Of a stretch of 44,891 nucleotides of DNA, positions 1 through 8,795 are shown one piece after another; positions within the stretch are counted from its first letter, which is position 1, and the number at the start of each line of letters is the position of its first letter. The translations under genes and the position numbers were made by a program. Under the pieces are notes generated by a model. It made no database searches, was not told where the DNA came from, and saw only the letters and a program-made list of their open reading frames with translations. The stretch covers positions 1 to 44,891 of the forward strand of contig NZ_JABCPZ010000066.1 in the NCBI RefSeq assembly GCF_013283785.1, in the 5' to 3' direction. Source of the stretch: Nonomuraea antri (GTDB lineage: Bacteria > Actinomycetota > Actinomycetes > Streptosporangiales > Streptosporangiaceae).

Positions 1-1147
1 GGTGGAGAGTGAAGGCGGGGCCGGGGTGGTTGCGCCAGTAGCGATCCCAGGTGGTCACGTGGTCGTGCAGCCTCTGCACGAGTCGGGCGCGATCAGGGCC
101 GTGACCGTAGACGCCGAATTCCCTCCAGCACTGCTCGTCGTCCCCAAGGAGTTCACGGAAGGTGAGGTAGGCGAAGCTGCGAGGGGTGATGAGAGCGGGA
201 CAGTACCAGCGGAGGGCGGGCTCGACGAGGCGGCCTTCCTCGCGGGTCTCGTCTCTCCAGATCGTGCCGAAGGCGTCGTCGGCCGTGGCGCCCCACAGGT
301 TCAGCGAGTCGAACGGCTGCGCCCAGTCGAAAGTGACACCGGTCCACAGCTCGCTCCGCTCACCCCGCAGCGCACTCTCAAGCGCGGCGACGTCAAGCGG
401 AGGCCCGCTTTCCAGTGTCAGCTTCACCGCTCCACCCGCCAGAGCCACCACCTGATCCGGCAGCGCGCCTTGTCCCTGGCAGGCGACGAACCCGCACACA
501 GCTGGATCCAGTCCATCGAAATGATCGCCATCGCGGATGAAGGTGAGCGACCTGCTGACCGTGGAGAACCTCAGAGGCACCACCATGCGGCCGGCCGGGG
601 CGAGCAGATGTCCCCAGGGAACGTCGTAGACGCCGGCGGTGACGATGATGGCGTCGAAGCCGCCCTCGGGGGTGTGCTGCTCGACGGTGTGCTCGGCGTC
701 GCCGAGGACGACCTTCACCTGGGGGAAGCCGGTTTCGGTCAGAAAGCGGGTCGCCCGTTCGACCACCCATGGGTCGATGTCGAAGGAGACGACCAGTCCC
801 TCGGGCCCGACGATTTCGGCGATCAGCGCCGCGTTGTAGCCACCGCTTCCGATCTCTGCGACTTTCGCCCCGCGAAAGAGCCGGGCGGCTTGCAGCATCT
901 CGGCCTGGAGCCAGGGCGCGCTGATCGAGCTGGTCGATGTGCCTGCGGCGTCGCGCTTGGTGGTGACGGTGTCTCTGGCGGAGTAGGCCGCGGCCAAGGG
1001 CGCTTCGGGCGCGAACCGGTGGCGCGGGACCTTGGCGAAGGCCGCTTCCACCTGAGGCGATCGGACCGAACCTCGCTCGATCAAAGTGGCGACCATCTCG
1101 GCCCGCAGGCGATCCGGAGATTGCGGGGAGACGGCGTCTGTGGTCAT
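1..1147 (-). CDS. FxLD-system methyltransferase (protein-L-isoaspartate O-methyltransferase-like), 3' end outside the window
   Basis: This is a SAM-dependent methyltransferase of the protein-isoaspartate O-methyltransferase fold, in the branch associated with FxLD lanthipeptide loci. The reading frame runs from ATG at 1147 off the left edge, giving at least 382 codons without a stop. The N-terminal part carries the PCMT-like stretch RHRFAPEAPLAAAYS (about residues 43-57) and a TTKRDAAGTSTSSISAPWLQ substrate-loop region. SAM motif I is VAEIGSGGYNAALIAEI (about 97-113), followed by an acidic SFDIDPWVVE strand. The C-terminal half beyond about residue 220 matches the long extension typical of this family rather than housekeeping Pcm, which is only about 210 residues long. 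No FxLD precursor peptide lies in the 400 bases upstream, so a partner peptide, if present, is beyond the left edge. The family call is from recognition of motifs; the peptide substrate is inference. Confidence 0.8.
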   Translation of the reverse strand, partial: MTTDAVSPQSPDRLRAEMVATLIERGSVRSPQVEAAFAKVPRHRFAPEAPLAAAYSARDTVTTKRDAAGTSTSSISAPWLQAEMLQAARLFRGAKVAEIGSGGYNAALIAEIVGPEGLVVSFDIDPWVVERATRFLTETGFPQVKVVLGDAEHTVEQHTPEGGFDAIIVTAGVYDVPWGHLLAPAGRMVVPLRFSTVSRSLTFIRDGDHFDGLDPAVCGFVACQGQGALPDQVVALAGGAVKLTLESGPPLDVAALESALRGERSELWTGVTFDWAQPFDSLNLWGATADDAFGTIWRDETREEGRLVEPALRWYCPALITPRSFAYLTFRELLGDDEQCWREFGVYGHGPDRARLVQRLHDHVTTWDRYWRNHPGPAFTLH

Positions 1148-1279
1148 CGAAATAACGATACTTTCGCTCGTCGACGGAGTCAGGCGACTGGGACCACAGT
1201 GGGCGGTCATAGCCGCCTGCGGGACTGTTCCTGGCCGTCTCTTGCAGCTCGCGCATATTGAGCGCGGGGCACGTCCCAG

Positions 1280-1519
1280 TTGGACGTGGCGCTGGTCCAG
1301 ATGGTCGGGATAGTCGATAGTTGCCCTGAAACTCTCGCTCTCGACAGAGTGACCGGCCTGACCGGGGAGAAGCTTGCGGCCGCAGTCGACGCGGTCCGCG
1401 GGCGCGCTCTGGCGGTCGCTACCGGCCTGGCCGCGCTGGCCACGGTCTATTACAGCTACTTCTCGACACGTTTCTTGGACGCTCTGGCGGCGGCAATCAT
1501 GAGATCGAAGAGACCTTAG
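1280..1519 (+). pseudogene. possible N-terminal remnant of a membrane-anchored pentapeptide-repeat-type protein
   Basis: A 79-codon frame with a TTG start. The stretch LTGEKLAAAVDAVRGRALAV followed by a hydrophobic helix and VYYSY resembles the start of actinobacterial pentapeptide-repeat proteins, where a short charged helix precedes one transmembrane helix. The expected continuation (a short basic turn, then the repeat region) is absent and the frame stops after 79 codons. It may be a short remnant or a chance frame; I see no ribosome binding site. Confidence 0.2.
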
Positions 1520-1566
1520 TGGGTTTGCCGAGAAAAGTTCGATTCTCCGACACCTCAGACCGTTCG

Positions 1567-2258
1567 TCAGTCCCACCAGAATTCCCACGAATTGAGTCCG
1601 ACAAGACGCTCCGCGTAGGCGGCAAGCGTGGAGGGGTGACTGTTCTGCCAGATGTTGTCCGGGCAGAAGGCGAAGTGCTCGGCTGCGACGTGGAACGCCT
1701 CCTGCAGCGTCGAAGGCGGGGCGGCGATGCTCAGATACAGGGTGGCGTAGCCGACGCCGACGACCACGGCGCCGAATCGGTCCTCCCAACTGCGCACGAC
1801 GGCGGCGATCTCACCGGTGTCGTTGGTGTAGTTCACCGGGCCCGTCCATCCAACGGCGGCCAGGGCATCCGCTCCCCGGCCCGCTAACGACTTGCCCGGC
1901 GCCAATCCGGGCCAGAGCTGACCGTAGGGTGCGGTCACGGCGATTCGCTCGGTCTCCGGCAACCAATCGGTGTCCGTATCGACCTTGGTGCATCCTGCCC
2001 ACCAAGTCTCCAGGAGAGCAGCGTGGTCGTGGAGATCCGGAGAAGTGATCATCTCTGGCAAGAGTTCTCCGGAAGATCGGCCGAGGCCGAATCCACCGTC
2101 ATCCATAGGCCCGGATGGCCTTCGCCCTCGTCCGTGTCGACGAGGCGGCCGGGTGGCAGCAGGCCGCACAGTTCCACGATGCTGTCCACGCGACCGGTCA
2201 GTGCTGCCAGTTCCGACAGAAGCCGCTGTTGCGAGCACATCCCAGCACGATAGGACAT
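1567..2258 (-). pseudogene. DUF4253 domain protein with an apparent frameshift near 2065-2075
   Basis: The C-terminal 120 residues are a clear DUF4253 domain: EIAAVVRSWEDRFGAVVVGV, then LYLSIAAPPSTLQEAFHVAA, then AEHFAFCPDNIWQ and the end motif NSWEFWWD. Its biochemical role is unknown. The family-like N-terminus (LSELAALTGRVDSIVELCGL, then LPPGRLVDTDEG) lies in another frame, with ATG at 2258 or 2240, and runs into a stop at 2051-2049. The two frames join near the CTTCCGGAGAACTC stretch by a one-base slip. The C-terminal frame has its own ATG at 2103 and could still be translated alone, but that would lack the N-terminal half. A sequencing error in a run of G/C is the main alternative. Confidence 0.6.
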
Positions 2259-2571
2259 GATCGCTACAGGCGGCTGAGGGTCAGAACGCCCCCGGCTTCC
2301 GAACGCCATGCAGCCGCGAAGACATCGCGTCATTTACCGTCGAGAAGCACATACCGGGGCGTGGCCGACCGGGCTCACCGGGGCATCGCGGACGATCAGG
2401 ACCGTGTCACCGCAGATAGTGCGTCACTATCTGCGATAGAACTCGTAATCGTCTCTGGCTCCGATCCGATTTCTGCACTCAGACTCCTCGCAGGCCAACT
2501 CGATCACATCGATCGCCAAGCTGCTGGGTCTCACCTGGGGCGCCGGGCAACCACATCCTGACCTGCGTCAG
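2259..2571. other. intergenic region between the DUF4253 gene and the NB-ARC/TPR gene
   Basis: I see no supportable gene here. The only structured element is the 25-base perfect palindrome listed separately. No T-run terminator follows the TPR gene stop at 2572. Confidence 0.4.
2411..2435. promoter_or_regulatory. perfect 11-bp inverted repeat, probable operator
   Basis: CGCAGATAGTG, a 3-base spacer CGT, then CACTATCTGCG is an exact inverted repeat. It sits about 150 bases upstream of the DUF4253 gene start on the minus strand. There is no T-run on either side, so a protein-binding site is more likely than a terminator. The cognate regulator is not identifiable from this window. Confidence 0.45.
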
Positions 2572-5232
2572 CTAGCCGAGCGCTGCGAGGTTGCCGCGCA
2601 CCGCGATCGTCAGCGGATGATCCGGGCCCAATACCCGCTCGCAGTCGGCCAGCGTCGCCTCCAGCAGCGGGATCGCCCGGCCCAGGTCCCCCGCCGAGTA
2701 GTGTGCGGTGGCGAGGTTGTTGCGGGAGGTCAGGGTGTCAAGGTGGTCGCCGCCCAGCACCCGCTCCCGATCAGCCAGCGTCGCCTCGTACAGCGAGATG
2801 GCCCGGTCCAGATCCCCCGCCGCCTGGTAGGCGTAGGCGAGGTTGTTGCGGGAGGCCAAGGTTTCGGGGTGGTCGCCGCCCAGCACCCGCTCGAATTCAG
2901 CGAGCGTCTGCTCGTACAGCGGGATCGCCCGCCCCAGATCCCCCACTTCCCGGTAGGCGTAGGCGAGGTCGTTGCGGGAGGTCAGGGTGTCAAGGTGGTC
3001 GCCGCCCAGCACCCGCTCCCGATCAGCCAGCGTCGCCTCGTACAGCGGGATGGCCCGGCGCAGGTCCCTCGCCGAGTAGTAGGCGGTGGCGAGGTTGTAG
3101 CGGGAGGTCAGGGTGTCGGGGTGGTCGCCGCCCAGCACCCGCTCACTGTCGCCCAGCGTCGCCTCATAGAGCGGGATGGCCCGGCCCAGATCCCCCGCCG
3201 CCTTGCAGGCAATGGCGAGGTTGTTACGTGAGGTCATGGTGTAGGGGTGGTCGCCGCCCAGCACCCGCTCACAGTCGGCCAGCGTCACCTCATGAAGCGT
3301 AATCGCCCGGCCCACATCCCCCGCCTCCTGGTAGGCGTAGGCGAGGTCGTAGCGGGAGGACAAGGTGTGGGGGTGGACGACGGCCAGCACCCGCTCACAG
3401 TCGGCCAGCGTCGCCTCGAACAGCGGGATCGCCCGGCCCAGGTCCCCCGTCGTCTGGTAGGCGGTGGCGAGGTTGCCGCGTGAGGTCATGGTGTTTGGGT
3501 GGTCGACGCCCAGCAGTCGCTCGTAGGCGATGTTCGCGCGCTGGAAATAGTCGATCGCGCGGGTGACGGCTCCCTGATCTTCGAGGAAGAGGCCGGTCTC
3601 GTTGAGCAGATAGGCGCTGACTGGGGTATCGGTGCCGGTGTCTGTGTGGTCGGCCAGGGCGGAGATGTGGGGCAGCAACGTTCGCCAGGTCGGCCGGCCT
3701 TCGGGGTGATCGGGCCGGCCGGGGATGGCGTTGTTGAGCAGGGTGGTGGCCTGGTCGCGGGCGGCGTCGATGTCGGCCGGCCGACGGTGCGGGTCTGCGG
3801 GGTCGGGGGTGCGGGCGACGGCTTGCACCAGGTGGTGCACCGTGACCGTCTCGGCGTCGAGGGTGATCATGTTGTAGGCGGCCAGTTCCCCCAGCGCATG
3901 GGGCACATCCGCGGGCCTCGCGTCCTCGCCTTCCAAGACCTGCAGGTCGTCCAGCAGGGTGCGGGGAATCGGCTCGGCGCCGTACCAGGCCAGGATGCGC
4001 AGCAGCGGCCCGGCCATCGGGACCTCGGCCAGCCGGTCGAGGGTGAGCCGCCAGATGCGGGCGATGGTGCGCTCGCCGTCGGCGCCGCGGGCGGTCCGGT
4101 CGTACATCACCGCGGGCCGGCGTCGCAGAAGGTCCAGGTAGGCGCGCGCCGACAGCCGGCTCTGGTGCAGGTAGGCGCCGGCCTGCTCGATCGCCAGCGG
4201 CAGGCGACCCAGCTCCGCCACGAGCTCGGCCGCGCCGTCCAGGCTCTCGTGTCCGCTGGGGCCAGGATCAGGACGATCATGGGTGGCGATCCGCATCAGT
4301 AGCTCGATCGCCTCCTGTTCGCCGAGCACGTCCAGGCGCAGCACCCGCGCGCCGGCCCGGTGCCGGCCCTCGCCCAGCCGGCTGGTCATCAGCACCTGCC
4401 CGGCCGGCGTGCGGTCCAGTAGTGGTGCCACGTCGGCCGGATCGACGACGTCGTCGAGCACCAGCAGCCAGTTCTCATGAGCGGCCAGCCAGGCCGTGGC
4501 CCGCTGCGCGAGCGCCTTCAACGGCAGCGCCGTGGCCAGCTCCGGCTGCAACGCCACCGCTAATCCGGCCAGGCCCGCCTCCACCGCCGCGGGGCTGTCC
4601 GCGGTGATCCACCACACCGGATTCGGCCCGCCGCCAGCACTTCGAACGGCCTGCGCTTGGGCGTAGCGGGCGGCCAGCGTGGACTTGCCGACCCCGCCCA
4701 GCCCGTGCACCGCGGCCACCACCACGTCCCTGCCGCCGCGCAATGCAGCTTCCAGAGCGGCGAGTTCCGTGTCGCGTCCGACGAACACGCCGGTGTGGCG
4801 GGGCAGGTTCATCAGCCGGGGCGGCGCGGCCACCTCGCTGACCGGTCGTATGGCGCTGTCCGGCAGCGCGTACCGGGTGACGCCCGCTTGGTCGGCGGCT
4901 CGCGCGTGCCGGCGCACGTGGTACGCACGGTCGATGGTCGAGGCGATGCCCGCAGTGCCGTCCTCGACCGTGATCGACGATGACCCGGCAGATTTCTGCC
5001 TGGGGCTGTGTGGCCGTTCGCGCTCAGGACCCTGATCGCGGGAGTTGGCGACCAGCGCGTACCCGGCCACGGCCAGCCCGGCCAGGCCGACGAACAAGCC
5101 GATCGCGCTGGTCAGTTTGTCGGCCTCATCCAGGCCGACCTGGGCCAGGTAGACGGTCAACCCGGTGAGGGCCGTCATCGCCACCACGCTTCCCGCCCAT
5201 AGCGGCATGCGTCTGCGCATACCGGTCATCAT
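2572..5232 (-). CDS. membrane-anchored NB-ARC (STAND) ATPase with eight kinesin-light-chain-type TPRs
   Basis: An 886-residue signalling ATPase of the STAND class; members act as ligand-triggered oligomerising switches. Two N-terminal hydrophobic segments (about residues 11-33 and 41-62) place it at the membrane. A linker follows, then the phrase FVGRDTELAALEAALRGG (about 150-167) that opens NB-ARC domains. Walker A is GLGGVGKST (177-185) and Walker B is LLVLDD (256-261); TSRL (sensor 1 region) and the winged-helix linker lie downstream. The C-terminal third is eight TPR units of about 42 residues, each with the pattern N.LA.AY...GDLGRAIPLYE followed by RVLGGDHP.TLTSR. FxSxx-COOH-type NB-ARC/TPR relatives usually lack membrane helices. 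The start MMTGMRRRMPLW places basic residues before the first helix. No partner gene is evident nearby. Confidence 0.85.
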   Translation of the reverse strand: MMTGMRRRMPLWAGSVVAMTALTGLTVYLAQVGLDEADKLTSAIGLFVGLAGLAVAGYALVANSRDQGPERERPHSPRQKSAGSSSITVEDGTAGIASTIDRAYHVRRHARAADQAGVTRYALPDSAIRPVSEVAAPPRLMNLPRHTGVFVGRDTELAALEAALRGGRDVVVAAVHGLGGVGKSTLAARYAQAQAVRSAGGGPNPVWWITADSPAAVEAGLAGLAVALQPELATALPLKALAQRATAWLAAHENWLLVLDDVVDPADVAPLLDRTPAGQVLMTSRLGEGRHRAGARVLRLDVLGEQEAIELLMRIATHDRPDPGPSGHESLDGAAELVAELGRLPLAIEQAGAYLHQSRLSARAYLDLLRRRPAVMYDRTARGADGERTIARIWRLTLDRLAEVPMAGPLLRILAWYGAEPIPRTLLDDLQVLEGEDARPADVPHALGELAAYNMITLDAETVTVHHLVQAVARTPDPADPHRRPADIDAARDQATTLLNNAIPGRPDHPEGRPTWRTLLPHISALADHTDTGTDTPVSAYLLNETGLFLEDQGAVTRAIDYFQRANIAYERLLGVDHPNTMTSRGNLATAYQTTGDLGRAIPLFEATLADCERVLAVVHPHTLSSRYDLAYAYQEAGDVGRAITLHEVTLADCERVLGGDHPYTMTSRNNLAIACKAAGDLGRAIPLYEATLGDSERVLGGDHPDTLTSRYNLATAYYSARDLRRAIPLYEATLADRERVLGGDHLDTLTSRNDLAYAYREVGDLGRAIPLYEQTLAEFERVLGGDHPETLASRNNLAYAYQAAGDLDRAISLYEATLADRERVLGGDHLDTLTSRNNLATAHYSAGDLGRAIPLLEATLADCERVLGPDHPLTIAVRGNLAALG
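2596..3609 (-). repeat. eight tandem ~126-bp repeats encoding the TPR array
   Basis: The TPR coding region consists of direct repeats with a 126-base period (the first unit is slightly longer). Phrases such as GGTGGTCGCCGCCCAGCACC and GGGATCGCCCGGCCCAGGTC recur in nearly every unit. The nucleotide similarity between units exceeds what TPR function alone needs and points to recent duplication or gene conversion. Confidence 0.75.
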
Positions 5233-5356
5233 GAAACCTCACCCAAGATCATGCGAGGTTTCTGCGCCGTTGCAGCCTGAAGGCGTTGTTCATCCCGATG
5301 GAAACCAGATCCCCCGACCCGCAGCCCGTCCGCAAACGCGCTTTTGGGACGAGCTC

Positions 5357-6060
5357 TCACCAGCGCCAACCCGCCGTTGCGCTGGACGCACCCGATCGCG
5401 AGCCGTGGGCGAAGGCGCCGGCCCCGTGCCGGTCATGGGGCCGGCATGGGTTGTCTCCGTAGCGGGCGTTCGGGTTCGGCCGGTTCTTGGCACCAGGGAC
5501 GGTGCGCATCGCGACCGCGGCACGTACGGGACGGGCCAGTTCCTCATGGCCTGCGGCGGGCAGCCACACCAGGGCCGCATACAGGTGCTCGGCGTCGCAA
5601 CGGCTGCCGCTGTCGTCGGCCACTTCATCGCCGCGGATGAGCTCGCACGCCGAGGTGGCCACGGGCGACGGGGCGGAGCCGCTGGTCGTCATCGCGCGTG
5701 CGCTGCTCGGTCTCCGTGCGCAGGCACTCGACAGCATCCAGCAGTTCCATCAGGTACCAGGTCAGATCCTGATCTTTGCGGCTGTGGAAGGCGTCGGCTC
5801 TCCGAATATCGGGGTCGGCCGGGCCCGACGACGCCGGGCGTGGCCAGCCGCCGCTCGGTCAGCGTCAGCACTGGCGTGCCGAGCAGCTGATGCCTGCCTT
5901 GGTCGTCCGGCCCGCTGACCTGCTCGCCCGGCCCGGCGACCTGGCCGGACTCGTTGGCGAGCGTGCGCTCGCGCTGGGCCACGAGGGCCCGGGTGTGGGG
6001 ATCGGCGGGGTCGAAGCCGGGCGTCGCCGATGAACGCCGGGGCGCCGGGGCGCCGGGTTC
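5357..6060 (-). pseudogene. decayed hypothetical gene with at least two frameshifts
   Basis: Three successive frames carry protein-like sequence that continues one into the next. The first has GFDPADPHTRALVAQRERTL and LTERRLATPGVVGP. The second, near 5625-5820, has DAFHSRKDQDLTWYLMELLD and AVECLRTETEQRTRDDDQRL. The third, near 5357-5690, has ACELIRGDEVADDSG and DAEHLYAALVWLPAAGHEEL. The phrase DQRLRPVA followed by TSACELIRG marks the second junction. The frames look like the coding strand of one gene broken by small indels. I do not recognise the family. The region also fills most of the gap between the NB-ARC gene and the gene at 6377. Confidence 0.35.
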
Positions 6061-6376
6061 GACGATGGCGGCCGCAGCCGTCCCACACCCGTGATTCCCA
6101 GGTCAGTAGACCTCATATGCCGGCAGGCGGCTCGTCATTGCCGATCACTCGTATCCGGAGAGAGCCGCCCGGTTCTCGTGCTTCCGAACCTGGAACCAGC
6201 CGTCGAAGCCGACGATGAACCAGTCGCCCTACGTGGCGTCCTCACGCCGAGCGCTCGAGCCTCGGGAGCCAGCCCCGAAACCGTCGGGGAAATGCCGGCC
6301 GTGTCCGGTGGCGCCGTCACGAGGTTCGCCATCCGCCACACTGGTGGCCCTGCCCCGGCTCCGAGATCATCACCCC

Positions 6377-7000
6377 ATGAGTCTGACCCGTGCTCTCGGC
6401 ACGCTCCCCGCGCAGAAGTCGTTGTCCTCGCTAGTCCTGTGCGCGCTGACCGGCCTCGCGCTGAACGCCTTCACCGGCCCTTTCACCTGGATGGCCGCGG
6501 GGCTGGGCGTCGTGCTGGTCGTGGTCTCGTTCGTGCTGGCTTTCGCGCTCGGGTTCATCTTCAAGAGCGCCGTGCCGCAAATGGAGGTCATGGTGCAGGC
6601 GGCCCTGCTCAAGGAGCTCGTACGAGCGTCGGTGCTCTACAAGTCACAGGCGGGCGCCGCCGAAGCGGCCTGGATCGGCTTATCGGCGGCAGTCGCGATC
6701 TCGGTGACCAGCCTGCTCGTCCTGATCAACGCCGTGGTGAAGACGGGCGAAGTGCTCGACGACTGGTGGTCCAGGTCCGCCTGGCACCCGCTGAGCCTGA
6801 TCCGCAGCGGGGGCACGATCGCCGCGGAGATCGGCTTCTGCCTCCTGCTCGCCTGGAACGGCTGGCTGATCATCGCCACGGGACTCGCGGTGATGATCAC
6901 CATATGGATCTACTCGGACGAGACGCGGGCCAGGTACAACACGGCCGCGGGCTACCTGGCGTTCGCGGCAGGAGCGGCGCTCTGGATGGTGGCCGGGTGA
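6377..7000 (+). CDS. predicted integral membrane protein, function unknown
   Basis: A 207-residue protein with about five or six hydrophobic helices: LVLCALTGLALNAF; WMAAGLGVVLVVVSFVLAFA; AAVAISVTSLLVLINAVV; IAAEIGFCLLLAWNGW with LIIATGLAVMITIWI; and a last one, GYLAFAAGAALWMVAG, ending at the stop. The ATG at 6377 (MSLTRALG) is chosen because sequence upstream in the same frame is Arg/Pro-rich and non-coding in character. I do not recognise a named family. The only neighbour downstream in the same direction is non-coding sequence, so it looks monocistronic. Confidence 0.7.
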   Translation: MSLTRALGTLPAQKSLSSLVLCALTGLALNAFTGPFTWMAAGLGVVLVVVSFVLAFALGFIFKSAVPQMEVMVQAALLKELVRASVLYKSQAGAAEAAWIGLSAAVAISVTSLLVLINAVVKTGEVLDDWWSRSAWHPLSLIRSGGTIAAEIGFCLLLAWNGWLIIATGLAVMITIWIYSDETRARYNTAAGYLAFAAGAALWMVAG

Positions 7001-7054
7001 GCGTGTGCCCATCCGGGTGAGCGCGTACCCGGTCAGGTGAGCGCGTACGGCTCG
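6995..7054 (+). repeat. three tandem 20-bp repeats over the 3' end of the membrane-protein gene
   Basis: Units of the form GGGTGAGCGCGTACCCGGTC start at 6995, 7015 and 7035. Each contains GGTGAGCG, and the first includes the stop codon of the upstream gene. The last unit is degenerate at its end. Confidence 0.6.
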
Positions 7055-7336
7055 GCGGAGCCGTACTCGGGGCATGACGAGCATCCGCCCGGCATGTCCC
7101 GTTAGGGGCTGTTCGAGGTTCGGATCTTGATGAGGGCCGCTGACGGGCTGTCCATCGCTGGTACAACTCGGATGTGGCACTGCGGGTGCCGAATATTCAT
7201 CCGTGCATGTCATGGAGGTGGTGCGTTCTCTTGCGCTCCCGTAGCGCGCACTCCACGACATGATGCTGCAGCGGCAGGTGACCAAGCCCGCGCTCACGTC
7301 GGCTGAAGCGCGCCTCGCGGACATGCCCGGTCCCGG
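7055..7336. other. non-coding stretch
   Basis: No convincing gene. A short plus-strand phrase near 7260-7335 (MMLQRQVTKPALTSAEARLA) faintly resembles the N-terminal region of IS3-like integrases but is too short to call. Confidence 0.3.
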
Positions 7337-7864
7337 CTAGAGCTGCGGTAGCCGGTCGGCAGGCGAGAGAGCCCGCCGCTCGTGGAGCCAGAAGAGATAG
7401 ACCTGGAGGTGTGCCGCCAGCTCTCCGTCGAGGTACGCCATGTAGTCGTCAACGGCCTGGGCCGTACCCTGCCCGGACCTCTCGTCATCGGCCTCCCACG
7501 CGGATCGCCGAGCCACCAGATATTCTCTGATCCGAGCCCGGTCGCGCCACCATTCCCGAACCGCCGCCGGAGTCCAGTGGACATCGCCGTCACAGCCGTA
7601 GCCGGAGAACACCTCGGCCTGTGCGGCGTCGACCAGTTGCCGCAGTTCCTCCGTCGTGCGCGGCTGCCGGTAAACGTACTCGGTGAAGTATTCGCCCTCA
7701 TAGAGCACGAGCGCCGGGGCGTGGATCCGGCCGGTGCCGCAGTTGTCCGTGGCGGCGCCGTAGAACGGGCCGGGCACGTTGAGCCACTGGCGATCCGCCC
7801 ACCGTCCCTGGAACGCCGCTCGCGCCTCGCCGAGCAGAGGCACCGGATCGAAGTAGAGGTCCAC
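7337..7864 (-). CDS. conserved actinobacterial hypothetical protein
   Basis: A 175-residue soluble protein beginning MDLYFDPVPLLGEARAAF. It is rich in aromatic residues and contains conserved-looking phrases: NVPGPFYGAATDNCGTGR (about 29-46), EYVYRQPRTTEEL (about 62-74), VFSGYGCDGDVHWTPAAVRE (about 85-104) and DYMAYLDGELAAHLQVYLFW (about 140-159). The codon pattern is strongly coding. I recall similar proteins in other actinomycetes without an assigned function, and no catalytic motif is evident. It stands alone: a dead transposase lies on the other strand upstream and non-coding DNA lies downstream. Confidence 0.75.
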   Translation of the reverse strand: MDLYFDPVPLLGEARAAFQGRWADRQWLNVPGPFYGAATDNCGTGRIHAPALVLYEGEYFTEYVYRQPRTTEELRQLVDAAQAEVFSGYGCDGDVHWTPAAVREWWRDRARIREYLVARRSAWEADDERSGQGTAQAVDDYMAYLDGELAAHLQVYLFWLHERRALSPADRLPQL

Positions 7865-8066
7865 GGCGGAAGGGTAGCCGAGTCGCTGAAGGATTCACCG
7901 GGTAGGCCCCCGTGCCGGGGCAGGAGCTGGGTTCCGCGGCCGTTGACGAGCATTGTGCCTGCCGATAGTCATATCCGCCCAGGTCATGGCCGTCTGGAGG
8001 CTTCGCGTCGCGGCGCGAGTTCCAGCTACCGGGGAAGGGCAAACACATACGACATGATGATTGGCC

Positions 8067-8622
8067 GTGCTCCTTTCTCTGGCCGCTCTCACCGTCACGA
8101 ACACGTTCGCAGCGCTGCGGCTGCGGCCTTGGGCGATCGAGACAAGGACATCGAGATCCTCGCCCTACGCCACCAGATCACCGCCCTCGAACGCCGACTC
8201 GGCGCCGACACCGAACTCGGATTCGTTTTCGAGGTCCGGGCCTTTCTCGCCGTTCTCCTGACCTCGCTGCCCCGCGAGGTCCTACGTCGGCTACAGATGC
8301 TCATTCAACTGGACATCGTCCTGCGCCGGCATCGTGATCTGATGAAACGGCGTCATCCCCGTACCTGCCGGCCGAAGCGGCCTGGCGCGCCCACCCACCG
8401 TCCAGTCCATCCGAGAGGCGGGTCCACGGTGAGTTCACCACCCTCGCTATCAAGATCACCCTGTCCACAGTGTGGGAGAACCTCAAGCAGGCGGCGCATG
8501 ATCCGGCACCTGAGCGGGCGTCCACCACATGGGCCGACCTCCTGCGCTCACAATCCGATCCTCACCTGATCCTCACCAGCGGGCAACAAATCAGCGCCGG
8601 CTCGCCGCCCAGGAGCAACTAG
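8067..8622 (+). pseudogene. remnant of an integrase-core (rve) transposase
   Basis: Starting at GTG 8067 the frame reads LLSLAALTVTNTFAALRLRP and then shifts. The next frame gives DRDKDIEILALRHQITALER, EVLRRLQMLIQLDIVLRRHR and DLMKRRHPRTCRPKRPG. Another shift near 8395-8430 leads to VHGEFTTLAIKITLSTVWEN, then APERASTTWADLLRSQ, then a stop at 8620-8622. This is the N-terminal half of an IS3/IS481-like integrase lacking orfA. It has lost the segment that normally holds ARENPSWGYRR and the entire DDE catalytic core. Confidence 0.7.
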
Positions 8623-8795
8623 CAGGACGGCAACCACCAGGAGAGCAACTCCTCCGCCGTCCCCGCCCGGCCAGGCTCTGATCGGCCGTATGCACACCGG
8701 TGACGAGAAACGACGTCACCAGCTACCGACACGCGACGATCACCGGCTAATTGGCCACAACGGGCCATCCGGTGGTGGCTCCTACAATGCGTGGC

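Noticed and set aside
2..1261. Long open frame on the plus strand opposite the methyltransferase
   Set aside because: Its product is low-complexity and unlike any family, while the minus strand encodes clear methyltransferase motifs; it is an antisense shadow of GC-rich codon use.
1148..1560. Search for an FxLD precursor peptide upstream of the methyltransferase
   Set aside because: No short frame on either strand contains an FxLD motif with a Ser/Thr/Cys-rich tail.
2617..3483. Plus-strand frames with a repetitive VVAAQHPLPISQRRLVQRDG-type product
   Set aside because: They are the antisense reading of the TPR repeats; the repetition simply mirrors the real array.
7260..7335. Transposase N-terminus-like phrase MMLQRQVTKPALTSAEARLA
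   Set aside because: Only about 20 residues, with no supporting sequence on either side.
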